Source: an uncultured Pelagibacteraceae bacterium (lineage in GTDB: Bacteria; Pseudomonadota; Alphaproteobacteria; Pelagibacterales; Pelagibacteraceae). From it: DNA of 64,000 bases. A program made the translations under genes and the position numbers. The stretch is from positions 22,163 to 86,162 of the forward strand of contig CACBWM010000004.1 in assembly GCA_902542975.1 (NCBI GenBank), read 5' to 3'. The notes below the pieces were generated by a model. It saw nothing but the letters and a program-made list of their open reading frames with translations. It ran no database searches and was not told the origin of the DNA. Of this stretch, positions 1 to 8,510 are shown in pieces. How positions within the stretch are numbered: position 1 is the first letter of the stretch; every line of letters starts with the position of its first letter.

Positions 1-20
1 TTATTAATATAGATATATAT

Positions 21-344
21 ATGAAAAACATTGATGAAAAAGAAAAAAAATTGATACAAACTTTACAAAAACTAAGAGAAATAAATATTCAAGATAGCAA
101 AGAAATAGAAGAAGTTGCTGTTTTAAGAGATAAAAAAAATCAATTAGAAATTGAAAAAAATCAGATAACTGAATCTCATCAAAGCTTAGAGGAAGAGAAC
201 TTAAAACTTAAAAGTCAAGTGAACGAATTAAAAAGGAATTTTGAAATATCAAAGAGAAAAGAAGATCAATTTTCTGAAAAAATAGATGAATTAAATCAAG
301 AAACGGATAGTTTGTTGGAAGAAATTGATAAATGGCAAATGTAA
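21..344 (+). CDS. Small coiled-coil protein upstream of zapA
   Basis: This 107-residue protein is almost entirely charged heptad-like sequence (Lys/Glu/Gln with regularly spaced Leu/Ile), so a single long coiled coil is the only visible feature. It has no signal peptide and no membrane segment. Its last 13 bases overlap the start of zapA in another frame, which implies translational coupling. Small coiled-coil genes of the DUF4164 type commonly precede zapA in alphaproteobacteria, and a role in division-ring assembly alongside ZapA is inferred from that position alone. The sequence is too low in complexity to assign a family by eye. Confidence 0.7.
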   Translation: MKNIDEKEKKLIQTLQKLREINIQDSKEIEEVAVLRDKKNQLEIEKNQITESHQSLEEENLKLKSQVNELKRNFEISKRKEDQFSEKIDELNQETDSLLEEIDKWQM

Positions 345-775
345 ATATAAAATTTAACGGAAAAGAGTATTTATTGTCCTGTGAGGACGGCCAGGAGGAA
401 CATTTAGAAGAATTGTCTTTAAATTTGAGTAAAAAATTCAACGATTTAAAATTTGATCTTGGAAACATTGGTGAAAATAAATTACTACTAATATCATCTA
501 TTAAAGTTATGGATGAGTATTATGAAACTAAAAAAAAAGTAGAAGAACAAAAAAAAGAGCTTCAACAATTAAAAGAAAAATTTAAAGAATTAAAGTCTTT
601 AGTTTACCAATACAAAGAAAATAAAGAAAATGAAATTAAAAATTTGGATTTAACTCAAGAGGAGCTTATGAAAAATATTGAAAATCAAAAAAATAATTAT
701 GAAAATTTAATTGATAAAGTAACATTAGAAATCGAAGATTTTATTAAAAAAAATAGTTTAAATTCTTCTGTTTGA
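332..775 (+). CDS. zapA: Cell division protein ZapA-like
   Basis: The first 85 or so residues follow the ZapA pattern: a short beta strand opening (NVNIKFNGKEYLLSC), then GQEEHLEELS, then a helix ending in LLLISSIKVMDEYYE. The rest, to residue 147, is a Lys/Glu-rich coiled coil. ZapA binds FtsZ filaments and bundles them at midcell. The protein is longer than the usual ~110 residues because the coiled coil is extended. It overlaps the upstream coiled-coil gene and ends 9 bp before the formyltetrahydrofolate cyclo-ligase gene, the zapA-fau order seen in many proteobacteria. Confidence 0.85.
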   Translation: MANVNIKFNGKEYLLSCEDGQEEHLEELSLNLSKKFNDLKFDLGNIGENKLLLISSIKVMDEYYETKKKVEEQKKELQQLKEKFKELKSLVYQYKENKENEIKNLDLTQEELMKNIENQKNNYENLIDKVTLEIEDFIKKNSLNSSV

Positions 776-784
776 TAAAATTTA

Positions 785-1330
785 GTGTCAAAAAATAATA
801 TAAGAGAACAAATTTTTAAAATAAGGAAAAAGAAATACTTTGAAATTAAAATAGGTAAAAACTTTTTAAATAACATTCTTCACAAAATTGATTTTTCGAA
901 AAAAAAAATAATTGGTGGCTATTTTCCAATTAACTTTGAAATTGATTGTTTACAAATACTAAATAAATTTTATTCTAAAGGGTATTCTATTTCGTTGCCA
1001 ATTATAAGGAAAAACCAGCAAATGGATTTTTATATATGGGAAAAATATACTCCTTTAACTGTAAGTTCACTAGGGATACCGCAGCCAAAAAAATTAAAAA
1101 AAGTATATCCTGATGTATTATTAGTGCCTATCGTTGCCTTTGACAAATACAGGAATAGAGTTGGATATGGAGGTGGGTTTTATGATAGATATTTAGAAAA
1201 AATTTCCAAAAAAAAAAATTGTATAACAATTGGTCTGGCTTTTTCACATCAAAAAGTTAATAAAATTAAAATTGAAAATTTTGATAAAAAACTAGACTTA
1301 ATTTTAACAGAAAAATTAATACAAAAATGA
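785..1330 (+). CDS. fau: 5-formyltetrahydrofolate cyclo-ligase
   Basis: The 181-residue product carries the family signature GYGGGFYDRYL at residues 127-137 and the preceding LLVPIVAFD strand. The enzyme uses ATP to convert 5-formyl-THF to 5,10-methenyl-THF, returning stored folate to the one-carbon pool. The frame opens with GTG (gtgtcaaaaa); no ATG is available near the N-terminus. Its stop overlaps the next gene by 4 bp (ATGA), so it is probably co-transcribed with the phosphoesterase. In many bacteria the 6S RNA gene lies between zapA and this gene; here the 9-bp gap leaves no room for it. Confidence 0.92.
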   Translation: MSKNNIREQIFKIRKKKYFEIKIGKNFLNNILHKIDFSKKKIIGGYFPINFEIDCLQILNKFYSKGYSISLPIIRKNQQMDFYIWEKYTPLTVSSLGIPQPKKLKKVYPDVLLVPIVAFDKYRNRVGYGGGFYDRYLEKISKKKNCITIGLAFSHQKVNKIKIENFDKKLDLILTEKLIQK

Positions 1331-2133
1331 AGATTTTATTTTTAGGTGATATAGTTGGAGATACAGGGTTTATATCTGTAAAAAAAAATTTACCCAGTAT
1401 AATATCCACGAAAGGAATTGATTTTGTTTGTGTTAATGGAGAAAATGCTGCTTCTGAAGGTGTGGGTTTAACTGAAAATATTGCAAACGAACTTTTTAAT
1501 GCTGGTGTAGACGTAATCACAACTGGCAACCACGTATGGGATCAAAAAGAAATTTATCAATTTATTAAAACTGAAAACAAATTATTAAGACCATTAAATA
1601 TGAGTGGAGATTTGCCGGGTAAAGGTTTCTCTGTATATAATTCAAAAAAAAATTTAAAAGTTGGCGTGCTTAACCTAATGGGCAATGTTTTCATGAGAAA
1701 GTGTGATGATGTATTTAAAATTGCATCTAATTTTCTCTCAAAAAAAAAAATTTCTAAAGATTATGATTTTTTAATTGTTGATTTTCATGGAGAAATAACA
1801 AGTGAAAAAATGGCAATAGGTAAGTTGTTTGATGGCCATGCAACTTTAGTGGTAGGTACACATACACATGTGCCAACAAATGATGCAAGAGTTTTAAAAA
1901 ATGGAACTAGCTATATAACAGATGCTGGAATGTGTGGAGACTATGACTCTGTAATTGGAATGGACGCTCAAAATTCAATTAACAAATTTTTAAAAAAAGA
2001 GGCTACAAAACATTTTCCAGCAAATGGAGATGCATCTCTGAGTGGAGTAGTGGTAGAATGCGATACTAGCAATGGACTTGCAAAAAATATTGAAAGTTTC
2101 ATTTTTGGTGGAAGTTTAAAAAATATTAATTAA
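1327..2133 (+). CDS. YmdB-family metallophosphoesterase (TIGR00282-like)
   Basis: This is a calcineurin-fold phosphoesterase of 268 residues. Metal-binding motifs are visible in order: FLGDIVGD at the N-terminus, NGENAASEG near residue 40, TGNHVWDQ near residue 67, DFHGE near residue 155 and GTHTHVPT near residue 178. Relatives have 2',3'-cyclic nucleotide phosphodiesterase activity and influence RNA turnover in Bacillus, but the substrate in alphaproteobacteria is not settled. The gene starts 4 bp inside fau and is followed 2 bp later by yebC. Confidence 0.9.
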   Translation: MKILFLGDIVGDTGFISVKKNLPSIISTKGIDFVCVNGENAASEGVGLTENIANELFNAGVDVITTGNHVWDQKEIYQFIKTENKLLRPLNMSGDLPGKGFSVYNSKKNLKVGVLNLMGNVFMRKCDDVFKIASNFLSKKKISKDYDFLIVDFHGEITSEKMAIGKLFDGHATLVVGTHTHVPTNDARVLKNGTSYITDAGMCGDYDSVIGMDAQNSINKFLKKEATKHFPANGDASLSGVVVECDTSNGLAKNIESFIFGGSLKNIN

Positions 2134-2135
2134 TT

Positions 2136-2858
2136 ATGGCTGGACACTCACATTGGGCAGGTATTAAACATAAAAAAGGTAAAGCTGATAAACAAAGATC
2201 TAAAATTTTTTCTAAATTATCAAGAGAAATCACTGTTGCAGCGAAGCTAGGTGATAAGAATCCTGAAATGAACGCCAGGCTAAGATCAGCAATGCAGGCG
2301 GCACGATCAGCCAATATGCCTAAAGAAAATATAGAGAGAGCAATAGAAAAATCATCTAATAATGATCAATCAAATTTCGAAAATATCAGATATGAAGGAT
2401 TTGGACCAAGCAAGTCTGCTGTAATTGTTGAGGCATTGACCGATAATAAAAATAGAACTGCATCTAATATTAGAACAATTTTTTCAAAAAATAATGGCTC
2501 TTTAGGAACCCAAGGTTCCGCATCGCATAATTTTCAAAGACTAGGCGTTATTAAGATAGATAAAAGTGAAATTGAGCAAGATAAAATATTTGAATTAGCA
2601 ATTGAGGCAGGGGCGAATGATTGTGTTTCTCGTGATGAGTTCCATGAAGTACATACTAATATTGATGAAATATATGAAGTTAAAAAAAAATTTGAAAAAG
2701 TTATTTTCAATTTTTTATCTACTGAAATTGAATGGCAAGCAATAAATAGAGTATCGCTTAAAGGTGAAGAAAGTCAAAACATGATAAAATTTTTAGAAAC
2801 TCTTGAGGAAGATGACGATGTGCAAAATGTTTATACTAATGTTAACTTTGAAGGTTAA
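2136..2858 (+). CDS. yebC: YebC/PmpR family regulator or translation factor
   Basis: The 240-residue protein begins with the highly conserved MAGHSHWAGIKHKKGKAD, followed by the helical segment containing NMPKENIERAI and the domain with YEGFGPSK and NKNRTASNIR. This is the full-length TACO1/YebC fold. Members have been described both as DNA-binding regulators (PmpR) and as ribosome-associated factors that relieve stalling. The gene abuts the RuvC-like resolvase gene (stop at 2858, ATG at 2859), matching the usual alphaproteobacterial yebC-ruvC neighbourhood. Confidence 0.95.
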   Translation: MAGHSHWAGIKHKKGKADKQRSKIFSKLSREITVAAKLGDKNPEMNARLRSAMQAARSANMPKENIERAIEKSSNNDQSNFENIRYEGFGPSKSAVIVEALTDNKNRTASNIRTIFSKNNGSLGTQGSASHNFQRLGVIKIDKSEIEQDKIFELAIEAGANDCVSRDEFHEVHTNIDEIYEVKKKFEKVIFNFLSTEIEWQAINRVSLKGEESQNMIKFLETLEEDDDVQNVYTNVNFEG

Positions 2859-3356
2859 ATGATAATAATTGGTATCGATCCTGGAATAGCAGGGGCAATT
2901 TGTTTTTTCTCTGAAGGTAATGTAATCGATGTAATTGATATGCCCACAATGGCTGAAGGGAAAAAAAACAAAAGACAAGTTAATGGTAGACAAATATTTA
3001 ATGAAATAACATCTATAAAAAATAAATATTCTACTAAAAAAATAGGTGTAGTTGTTGAACAAGTCTCGGCAATGCCTGGACAAGGTGTTACTAGCATGTT
3101 TAATTTTGGGCAATCTTTTGGAGTTATTAAAGGTATATGCTCAGCTATGGAATTGCCAATTTTCTATGTCAGACCAGTAAAATGGAAAAAATATTTTAAT
3201 TTGATTAATTCTGAAAAAGACGCAAGTAGAACTAAAGCAATAGAAATGTTTCCTAAAATTTCACATAAGCTATCAAAAAAAAAAGATAATAATAAAGCTG
3301 ATGCTATTTTAATTGCTCAATACTTTGAAAACACAAGAGAAAACAACGATAACTAG
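2859..3356 (+). CDS. Phage-type RuvC-like Holliday junction resolvase
   Basis: The 165-residue protein has the RuvC/RNase H fold landmarks: IGIDPG with Asp7, VVVEQ with Glu67, and a C-terminal acidic pair (Asp143 and Asp148) in KKKDNNKADAILIA. The segment AMPGQGVTSMFNFGQSFG and the DMPT motif near residue 27 are typical of RuvC-like proteins from phages and some reduced genomes, rather than of classical E. coli RuvC. It would cleave four-way DNA junctions. The position after yebC is that of ruvC, but ruvA and ruvB, which normally follow, are absent: the next gene is tolQ. Whether it works with RuvAB encoded elsewhere cannot be told from here. Confidence 0.85.
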   Translation: MIIIGIDPGIAGAICFFSEGNVIDVIDMPTMAEGKKNKRQVNGRQIFNEITSIKNKYSTKKIGVVVEQVSAMPGQGVTSMFNFGQSFGVIKGICSAMELPIFYVRPVKWKKYFNLINSEKDASRTKAIEMFPKISHKLSKKKDNNKADAILIAQYFENTRENNDN

Positions 3357-3412
3357 TCCATTAGTGCTATTTGAAGTCAAATTACTGACATATTTTAATG
3401 AGAAATGATTGA

Positions 3413-4087
3413 ATGGACTCAGATATTGCAACACAAAGTTTAGGTTTGGCAAGTAACACAGATTTCTCATTAATTAGTTTATTTTTGCGCGCAGATATAA
3501 TTGTCAAGTCAGTCATTATAATATTAATTTTGAGCTCTATATATTCATGGGCAATAATATTTGAGAAAATAAGGATGTTTAGAAAAATAAATAAAAGCGC
3601 TGAAGAATTTGAGGATAAATTTTGGAAATCAAAATCTGCAGAAACATTTTATAATAGTTTGCCTTCGAATATAGAAGATCCAATGGCAAAATTATTTAAA
3701 AGTTCAATGCAAACAGTTATGAAAACCAGATCAAAATCAAATTTATCTGAAAGGCTATCTAGTGTTTTAGAGGTAAATATTGAAAAACAAATGGTGGTGG
3801 TAGAAAAGTATAATAGTTTTTTAGCAACCGTCGGATCAACAGCTCCATTTATAGGATTATTTGGAACTGTGTGGGGCATAATGAATTCGTTTCAGTCAAT
3901 TGCAATTTCAAGAAATACTAGCCTTGCTATAGTTGCTCCGGGTATTGCAGAAGCTTTATTTGCAACTGCGCTTGGATTATTAGCGGCGATACCAGCAGTA
4001 ATTGCTTATAATAAATTCAGTTCTGACTCTCGAAAGTACTCGCAAAAATTAGAAAATTTTTCAAAAAGATTTCTATCAATAATTTAA
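3413..4087 (+). CDS. tolQ: Tol-Pal system proton channel subunit TolQ
   Basis: The 224-residue protein has three hydrophobic helices (about residues 28-48, 140-162 and 172-195), with the MotA/TolQ/ExbB core including GLFGTVWGIMNSF and APGIAEALFATALGLLAAIPA. TolQ forms the pentameric inner-membrane channel that uses the proton gradient to drive TolA. The ATG follows an in-frame stop directly (TGA at 3410-3412), so this start is forced. A 56-bp gap separates it from the resolvase gene. tolR follows with no gap. A ybgC thioesterase gene, often found upstream of tolQ, is not present. Confidence 0.95.
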   Translation: MDSDIATQSLGLASNTDFSLISLFLRADIIVKSVIIILILSSIYSWAIIFEKIRMFRKINKSAEEFEDKFWKSKSAETFYNSLPSNIEDPMAKLFKSSMQTVMKTRSKSNLSERLSSVLEVNIEKQMVVVEKYNSFLATVGSTAPFIGLFGTVWGIMNSFQSIAISRNTSLAIVAPGIAEALFATALGLLAAIPAVIAYNKFSSDSRKYSQKLENFSKRFLSII

Positions 4088-4504
4088 ATGGCATTTAAGC
4101 AAAAAAGTTCAAGAAATGATCCAATGAGTGAAATTAATGTTACACCATTTGTTGATGTTATGTTGGTTTTACTAATTATATTCATGGTTACTGCACCATT
4201 ACTTACTGTTGGAGTCCAAGTGGATTTGCCAGAAACTTCTGCCGATACACTACCTGAGGAAAATGAGCCGCTAACCTTAACAATTAATTCAAAAGGTGAA
4301 ATTTTTATTCAAGAAACAAAAGTTGAATTTAATAATTTAATAATAAAAATATTAGCAGTTTCAAATAATAGAACTGATACAAGGATATATGTTAGGGGAG
4401 ATAAAGCAATTAATTATGGACGAGTTCTTGAAATTATGGGAATGCTTTCAGGGTCAGGATTTACAAAAGTTGCTTTGATATCTGAACCAAATAAAGAGAG
4501 ATAA
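4088..4504 (+). CDS. tolR: Tol-Pal system subunit TolR
   Basis: The 138-residue ExbD/TolR protein has a short cytoplasmic N-terminus (MSEINVTPFVDVMLVLLIIF) leading into one transmembrane helix at about residues 21-40. The Asp in FVDVM is the conserved proton-carrying residue of the family. The periplasmic part includes YVRGDKAINYG. TolR pairs with TolQ in the motor. Stop and start of neighbouring genes are 0 and 5 bp away, so it sits in the tolQRA operon. Confidence 0.96.
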   Translation: MAFKQKSSRNDPMSEINVTPFVDVMLVLLIIFMVTAPLLTVGVQVDLPETSADTLPEENEPLTLTINSKGEIFIQETKVEFNNLIIKILAVSNNRTDTRIYVRGDKAINYGRVLEIMGMLSGSGFTKVALISEPNKER

Positions 4505-4509
4505 AGATT

Positions 4510-5478
4510 ATGTATCGAGGTCTTTTAATCTCATCAGGATTTCATATTGCAATCCTTATGGTTAGTATTTTGGCTCTACCATTTGTTGCCAAAAAACCTA
4601 TGGACATTCCACCTTTAATCTCCGTTGAACTCATTCAAATAGCTGAAAAGACAAATATTCCTTTTGCGCCAAAAGCATCAAAAATAATAGAGAAAGCAAA
4701 AAAAGAGAATGAAAAGCTTTTGTCTGAGCAGGCTCCTCCTAAAAAAGTAAAAAAAGATAAAAATAAAGAAGTTCAGACAGATATAAAAAAGAATGATATC
4801 TCTAAGCTTGCATCAAAAAAAACGCCAACTAACGAAAATAAAAAAGGAAAGTTAAAAAAAGAAAAATTAAATGCTGTCCCAATGCCAGAGGAAGATAAAC
4901 AGATAATTCAACCTAAAGAAGAAAAAAAGCAAAAACCATCAAAAGAAATCAATGATGAAAATATAAAAAAAATAGTTGAAACTAAAAAACCTATTTTGGA
5001 TGAAAAAAAAGTTAAACAGGTCTCAGAATTTGAAAAAAAAGAAAAATTAGATTTAAATGAAATAGCAGCTCTTATTGATAAAAAAAAAGATAATTTGGCA
5101 GAAACAAAAAAAGAAGTGGATAAGATTTCCCAATCAACAGACCAAACTATGGATTATTCAAAATTAACTTTAAGTGAAGAGGATGCTTTAAAGGCCCAAA
5201 TATTTACATGTTGGAGTGTTCCTATAGGATTGCCATTCAGTGAGGATTTATTAGTAAGAGTTAAGCTTCAAGTAAAACCTGACGGTACAATTGAAAAACT
5301 TGAAATGCTAGATCATGTAAAAATGAATACACCTGGTAAAGAAAAATTTAGAACATTAGCAGATAGTGTGAGGCGAGCTATTCAGCTATGCAATCCATTA
5401 AAAGTTCCTACAAGTGGTTATGAAAGATGGAAAAATATGATTTTAAATTTTGATGCGCGTGATATGCTTGGAGGATAA
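4510..5478 (+). CDS. tolA: Tol-Pal system trans-periplasmic protein TolA
   Basis: The 322-residue protein has an N-terminal membrane anchor (residues 5-25, [17 protein letters not shown]), a long Lys/Glu-rich helical linker (about 45-215) and a C-terminal globular domain from about residue 225 ([12 protein letters not shown], then [19 protein letters not shown]). The two Cys (in FTCWS and IQLCNP) match the pair expected in the TolA C-terminal domain. It links the TolQR motor to TolB and Pal at the outer membrane. The stop overlaps the tolB start by 1 bp. Confidence 0.93.
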   Translation: MYRGLLISSGFHIAILMVSILALPFVAKKPMDIPPLISVELIQIAEKTNIPFAPKASKIIEKAKKENEKLLSEQAPPKKVKKDKNKEVQTDIKKNDISKLASKKTPTNENKKGKLKKEKLNAVPMPEEDKQIIQPKEEKKQKPSKEINDENIKKIVETKKPILDEKKVKQVSEFEKKEKLDLNEIAALIDKKKDNLAETKKEVDKISQSTDQTMDYSKLTLSEEDALKAQIFTCWSVPIGLPFSEDLLVRVKLQVKPDGTIEKLEMLDHVKMNTPGKEKFRTLADSVRRAIQLCNPLKVPTSGYERWKNMILNFDARDMLGG

Positions 5479-6824
5479 TGATTAGAATAATTAATTTATT
5501 TTTTATTATATTTTTTTTATTATCAACTAAGGCTTATTCATTAATAGAGATTGATATAACAAGGGGAAATTTAGATCCGTTACCAATTGCAGTTTCTCCA
5601 CTGTTTCAAGATGATGATTCAAAAAGAAATTCAATTAATGAACTTAAAATTAAAAATGTTGGATCTGAGATTTCGTTAGTCGTAGAAAATAATTTGAAAA
5701 TTTCAGGTTTATTTAATCCCCTTAGTAAAGAAGCATTTTTACAAAAGCCAGATATTGCTCATTTAAAACCAAGATTTGAGGATTGGGCATTGATTAAAGC
5801 TCAAGCTTTAATTACAGGTAAAGTAACAATTGAGGACAAAAAATTAAAAGTTGAATTTAGACTTTGGGATATTTTAGCTGGAAGAGAAATGATGGCTTTA
5901 GCATTTACAACGGTTCCAAGTAATTGGAGGAGAGTTGGACATATAATTTCTGATAAAGTTTATGAAAGATTAACTGGAGAAAAGGGATATTTTGATACCA
6001 GAATTATTTATGTATCTGAAGAAGGACCAAAGACTGCAAGAGTCAAGAAGTTGGCTATTATGGATCAAGACGGTTTTAACACAAAATATTTAACATTAGG
6101 AAATGAATTAGTTTTAACTCCTAGATTTAATCCGACAAGTCAGATGGTGACTTACCTATCTTATTTTAAAAATCTACCAAGAGTATATTTATTAGATATT
6201 GAAACTGGTACGCAAGAAGTAGTTGGTGATTTTCCAGGAATGACATTTGCTCCAAGATTTTCTCCAGATGGTAAGAAAATTATTATGAGTTTTGCTAAAG
6301 ATGGTAACTCAGATATTTATACTATGGATTTAGAAAATAGAATTGTTGAAAGAATAACAAATCATCCATCAATTGATACATCGCCATCTTACTCACCTGA
6401 TAATCGATTTATAACATTTAATTCTGATAGGAGTGGGTATCAACAAATTTACGTAATGAAATCTGATGGGTCTAATGTAAAAAGAATTTCATTTGGTAAA
6501 GGATTGTATGGCACGCCTGTATGGTCTCCAAGAGGTGATTTAATTGCATTCACAAAATTACATAAAGGAAAATTTTATATTGGTGTTATGCGAACAGATG
6601 GCTCGGGTGAGAGATTGTTAACTGAAAATTACTATCAAGAAGCTCCTTCGTGGTCTCCTAATGGAAGGGTATTAATTTTTTATAGAGAAACCAAATCTAA
6701 CGATAAAGGCGAAGGATTTAGTGCAAAACTTTGGTCTATAGATCTTACGGGATATAATGAAAGGCAGGTTCAAACAGAGACTGACGCCTCCGACCCATCT
6801 TGGTCGTCTTTACTCAGTAATTAG
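5478..6824 (+). CDS. tolB: Tol-Pal system beta-propeller protein TolB
   Basis: The 448-residue protein has a signal peptide ([21 protein letters not shown]), an N-terminal alpha/beta domain ending near residue 165, and a six-bladed propeller with repeated motifs such as [33 protein letters not shown] and [11 protein letters not shown]. TolB is periplasmic and binds Pal, toggling its attachment to peptidoglycan. The start overlaps the tolA stop (TAATG), supporting coupling. A 99-bp gap before pal holds a possible separate promoter. Confidence 0.96.
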   Translation: MIRIINLFFIIFFLLSTKAYSLIEIDITRGNLDPLPIAVSPLFQDDDSKRNSINELKIKNVGSEISLVVENNLKISGLFNPLSKEAFLQKPDIAHLKPRFEDWALIKAQALITGKVTIEDKKLKVEFRLWDILAGREMMALAFTTVPSNWRRVGHIISDKVYERLTGEKGYFDTRIIYVSEEGPKTARVKKLAIMDQDGFNTKYLTLGNELVLTPRFNPTSQMVTYLSYFKNLPRVYLLDIETGTQEVVGDFPGMTFAPRFSPDGKKIIMSFAKDGNSDIYTMDLENRIVERITNHPSIDTSPSYSPDNRFITFNSDRSGYQQIYVMKSDGSNVKRISFGKGLYGTPVWSPRGDLIAFTKLHKGKFYIGVMRTDGSGERLLTENYYQEAPSWSPNGRVLIFYRETKSNDKGEGFSAKLWSIDLTGYNERQVQTETDASDPSWSSLLSN

Positions 6825-6856
6825 GCCTTTTTTATTAATTTTTAATATAAATTAAG

Positions 6857-6885
6857 TTGATTTTTATGCTTGAAACATCTAATTA
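6857..6885 (+). promoter_or_regulatory. Possible pal promoter
   Basis: In the tolB-pal gap there is TTGATT, a 17-base spacer, and TAATTA, ending 38 bases before the pal ATG. The boxes are acceptable but AT-rich sequence makes chance matches common. An extra promoter for an abundant lipoprotein inside the tol operon would be sensible. This is a weak call. Confidence 0.3.
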
Positions 6886-6912
6886 GTTGTGAAAAAGTTC
6901 TAATAAATTATT

Positions 6913-6918
6913 AAGGAG
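6913..6918 (+). promoter_or_regulatory. Strong Shine-Dalgarno site for pal
   Basis: AAGGAG lies 5 bases before the pal ATG. Most genes in the window start with little or no recognisable Shine-Dalgarno sequence, so this full match stands out and fits high translation of the Pal lipoprotein. Confidence 0.75.
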
Positions 6919-6923
6919 CATTA

Positions 6924-7412
6924 ATGAATTTTAGCAAATCATTTAGAAATACTTTTCTAGTTATATTATTAAGTTTAATCGTATCAGCTTGTGCAACGAA
7001 AAAAACCACTACAAAAGTAGAAGGTCAAATGCAAGGTGATGTTTATACAGGTACTGATACTGTTAAATATTTAGCTGACGGTGTTCCAGACAGAGTATTT
7101 TTTGCAACAAACGAGTCTATTTTGACAACTAAATCAAGAGACACATTAAGAAAACAAGCAAACTGGTTAAGAGAGAATTCTAGCGTCAACGTTGTAGTCG
7201 AAGGCCACGCAGATGAAAGAGGAACAAGGGAATATAACTTGGCATTAGGTGAGAGAAGAGCAAATGCTGCCAAAGATTATCTGATCACTTATGGAATATC
7301 TGCAGACAGAATTTCAGTAATAAGTTATGGTAAAGAAAGACCTGTTGACTCAGGTTCAAATCCACTTTCTTGGTCGAAAAACAGAAGATCTGTAACCGTA
7401 AAAGCTAATTAA
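6924..7412 (+). CDS. pal: Peptidoglycan-associated lipoprotein Pal
   Basis: The 162-residue protein has a lipoprotein signal peptide ending in the lipobox VSAC with Cys22 as the lipidation site. The C-terminal OmpA-like domain (about residues 58-162) contains VVEGHADERGTREYNLALGE and RRANAAKDYL, the peptidoglycan-binding core. Pal tethers the outer membrane to the cell wall and is released from TolB during constriction. A full Shine-Dalgarno precedes it and a clear hairpin terminator follows. Confidence 0.97.
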   Translation: MNFSKSFRNTFLVILLSLIVSACATKKTTTKVEGQMQGDVYTGTDTVKYLADGVPDRVFFATNESILTTKSRDTLRKQANWLRENSSVNVVVEGHADERGTREYNLALGERRANAAKDYLITYGISADRISVISYGKERPVDSGSNPLSWSKNRRSVTVKAN

Positions 7413-7430
7413 AGCTATTTGAAAAATTTT

Positions 7431-7474
7431 AAAGACCCTAAGATTATTATTAATAATTTCAGGGTCTTTTTTTT
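7431..7474 (+). terminator. Rho-independent terminator after pal
   Basis: A perfect 9-bp outer stem, AAAGACCCT (7431-7439) pairing with AGGGTCTTT (7461-7469), encloses an AT-rich partly paired loop and runs straight into a T tract (TTTTTTTT). It begins 19 bp after the pal stop. This is the clearest intrinsic terminator in the window and closes the tol-pal unit before cpoB. Confidence 0.88.
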
Positions 7475-7502
7475 GCCATCATTATAATTAAAAAATAATT
7501 AG

Positions 7503-8510
7503 ATGCTTAAAAAGTTCATCAACATTTTTACTTATATAATTTCTATATTTTTTTTTATTTCATTCAGTGCAACTTCTGAGGAACTGAGCATGAGAGAAAT
7601 TTTAGAAAATATTCAAAAAGATCTTAGAACTTTGGAAAGAGCAGTTTATTCAGAATCATTTCAGAAAAAAACTGTAGGTGAAACTACTTTGACAAATAAG
7701 GAGACTGAAGATGTCTTGACAAGACATCTACTAAAATTGTCTGAAATAGAAAAACAATTTCAAAATCTGACAAACAAATTTGAAGAAATTAATTTTAAAG
7801 TAGACAAATTATCGTCAAGACTTTCTAAAACTCAAGCAGATAATCAATTAAGATTTCAAGATTTGGAAAATAATTCTAACCTCGTTCAAAAAAGTGATAA
7901 CAATCAAGAAAACTTAATTACAAATGAAAATCTTGATGATGATCTAGCCAGCAAAAAAATTATGCCAGGAACATCTCAACCTCAAGATTTAGGAACAATA
8001 TCATATAAGGACATGACAGACACAAATGAGACACAAGCAATTCAGTCTGTTGAAACGACTCAAACAATTTTGACAGAAAACTTTATAAATGAAGAAAAAA
8101 TTTTACCTGACGCTTCTCCTTTAGAGCAATATGAATTCGCAACTAGTTTTTTAAAGGTGGGAGATTATAATATGGCAGAAAGAGCATTCAGAGAATTTGT
8201 TGATACAAATCCAGATAATGATCTTTCTGGAAACGCACAGTATTGGTATGCAGAAACTTTTAGAATAAGGCAGCTCTACACAGATGCAGCATCTGCTTAT
8301 TTAGAGGGTTACCAAAAATATCCCAAGAGTGAAAAAGCACCTATTAACCTTTTGAAGCTTGGTGTATCTTTAGTTCAAATAGGAGAAAAAGATCAGGGTT
8401 GCTTAATGATTGCTGGTGTAAAAAAACAGTATCCAAATGCCACTCAATCAGTTCTTCAAAAAGCCAAATATGAAGAGAAAAAGTTTGAGTGCAACAAAGA
8501 AAACTCCTAA
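7503..8510 (+). CDS. cpoB: Cell division coordinator CpoB (YbgF)
   Basis: The 335-residue protein has a signal peptide (hydrophobic stretch at residues 4-24), a coiled-coil region at about residues 28-120, a low-complexity linker, and a C-terminal TPR domain from about residue 205 (YEFATSFLKVGDYNMAERAF, then AQYWYAETFRIRQLYTDAA). CpoB coordinates Tol constriction with peptidoglycan synthesis at the septum. It is in its usual place after pal, but behind a terminator, so it probably has its own promoter or receives read-through. Confidence 0.92.
   Translation: MLKKFINIFTYIISIFFFISFSATSEELSMREILENIQKDLRTLERAVYSESFQKKTVGETTLTNKETEDVLTRHLLKLSEIEKQFQNLTNKFEEINFKVDKLSSRLSKTQADNQLRFQDLENNSNLVQKSDNNQENLITNENLDDDLASKKIMPGTSQPQDLGTISYKDMTDTNETQAIQSVETTQTILTENFINEEKILPDASPLEQYEFATSFLKVGDYNMAERAFREFVDTNPDNDLSGNAQYWYAETFRIRQLYTDAASAYLEGYQKYPKSEKAPINLLKLGVSLVQIGEKDQGCLMIAGVKKQYPNATQSVLQKAKYEEKKFECNKENS

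Noticed and set aside
1741-1752. Long A runs inside genes as frameshift sites
   Set aside because: Runs of 8-10 A occur throughout, but the flanking protein families stay in frame on both sides, so no frameshift or recoding is needed.
8437-8469. Upstream ATG for tilS
   Set aside because: It would deepen the overlap with cpoB to 74 bp and adds residues with no TilS similarity; the later ATG at 8470 is more economical, though not proven.
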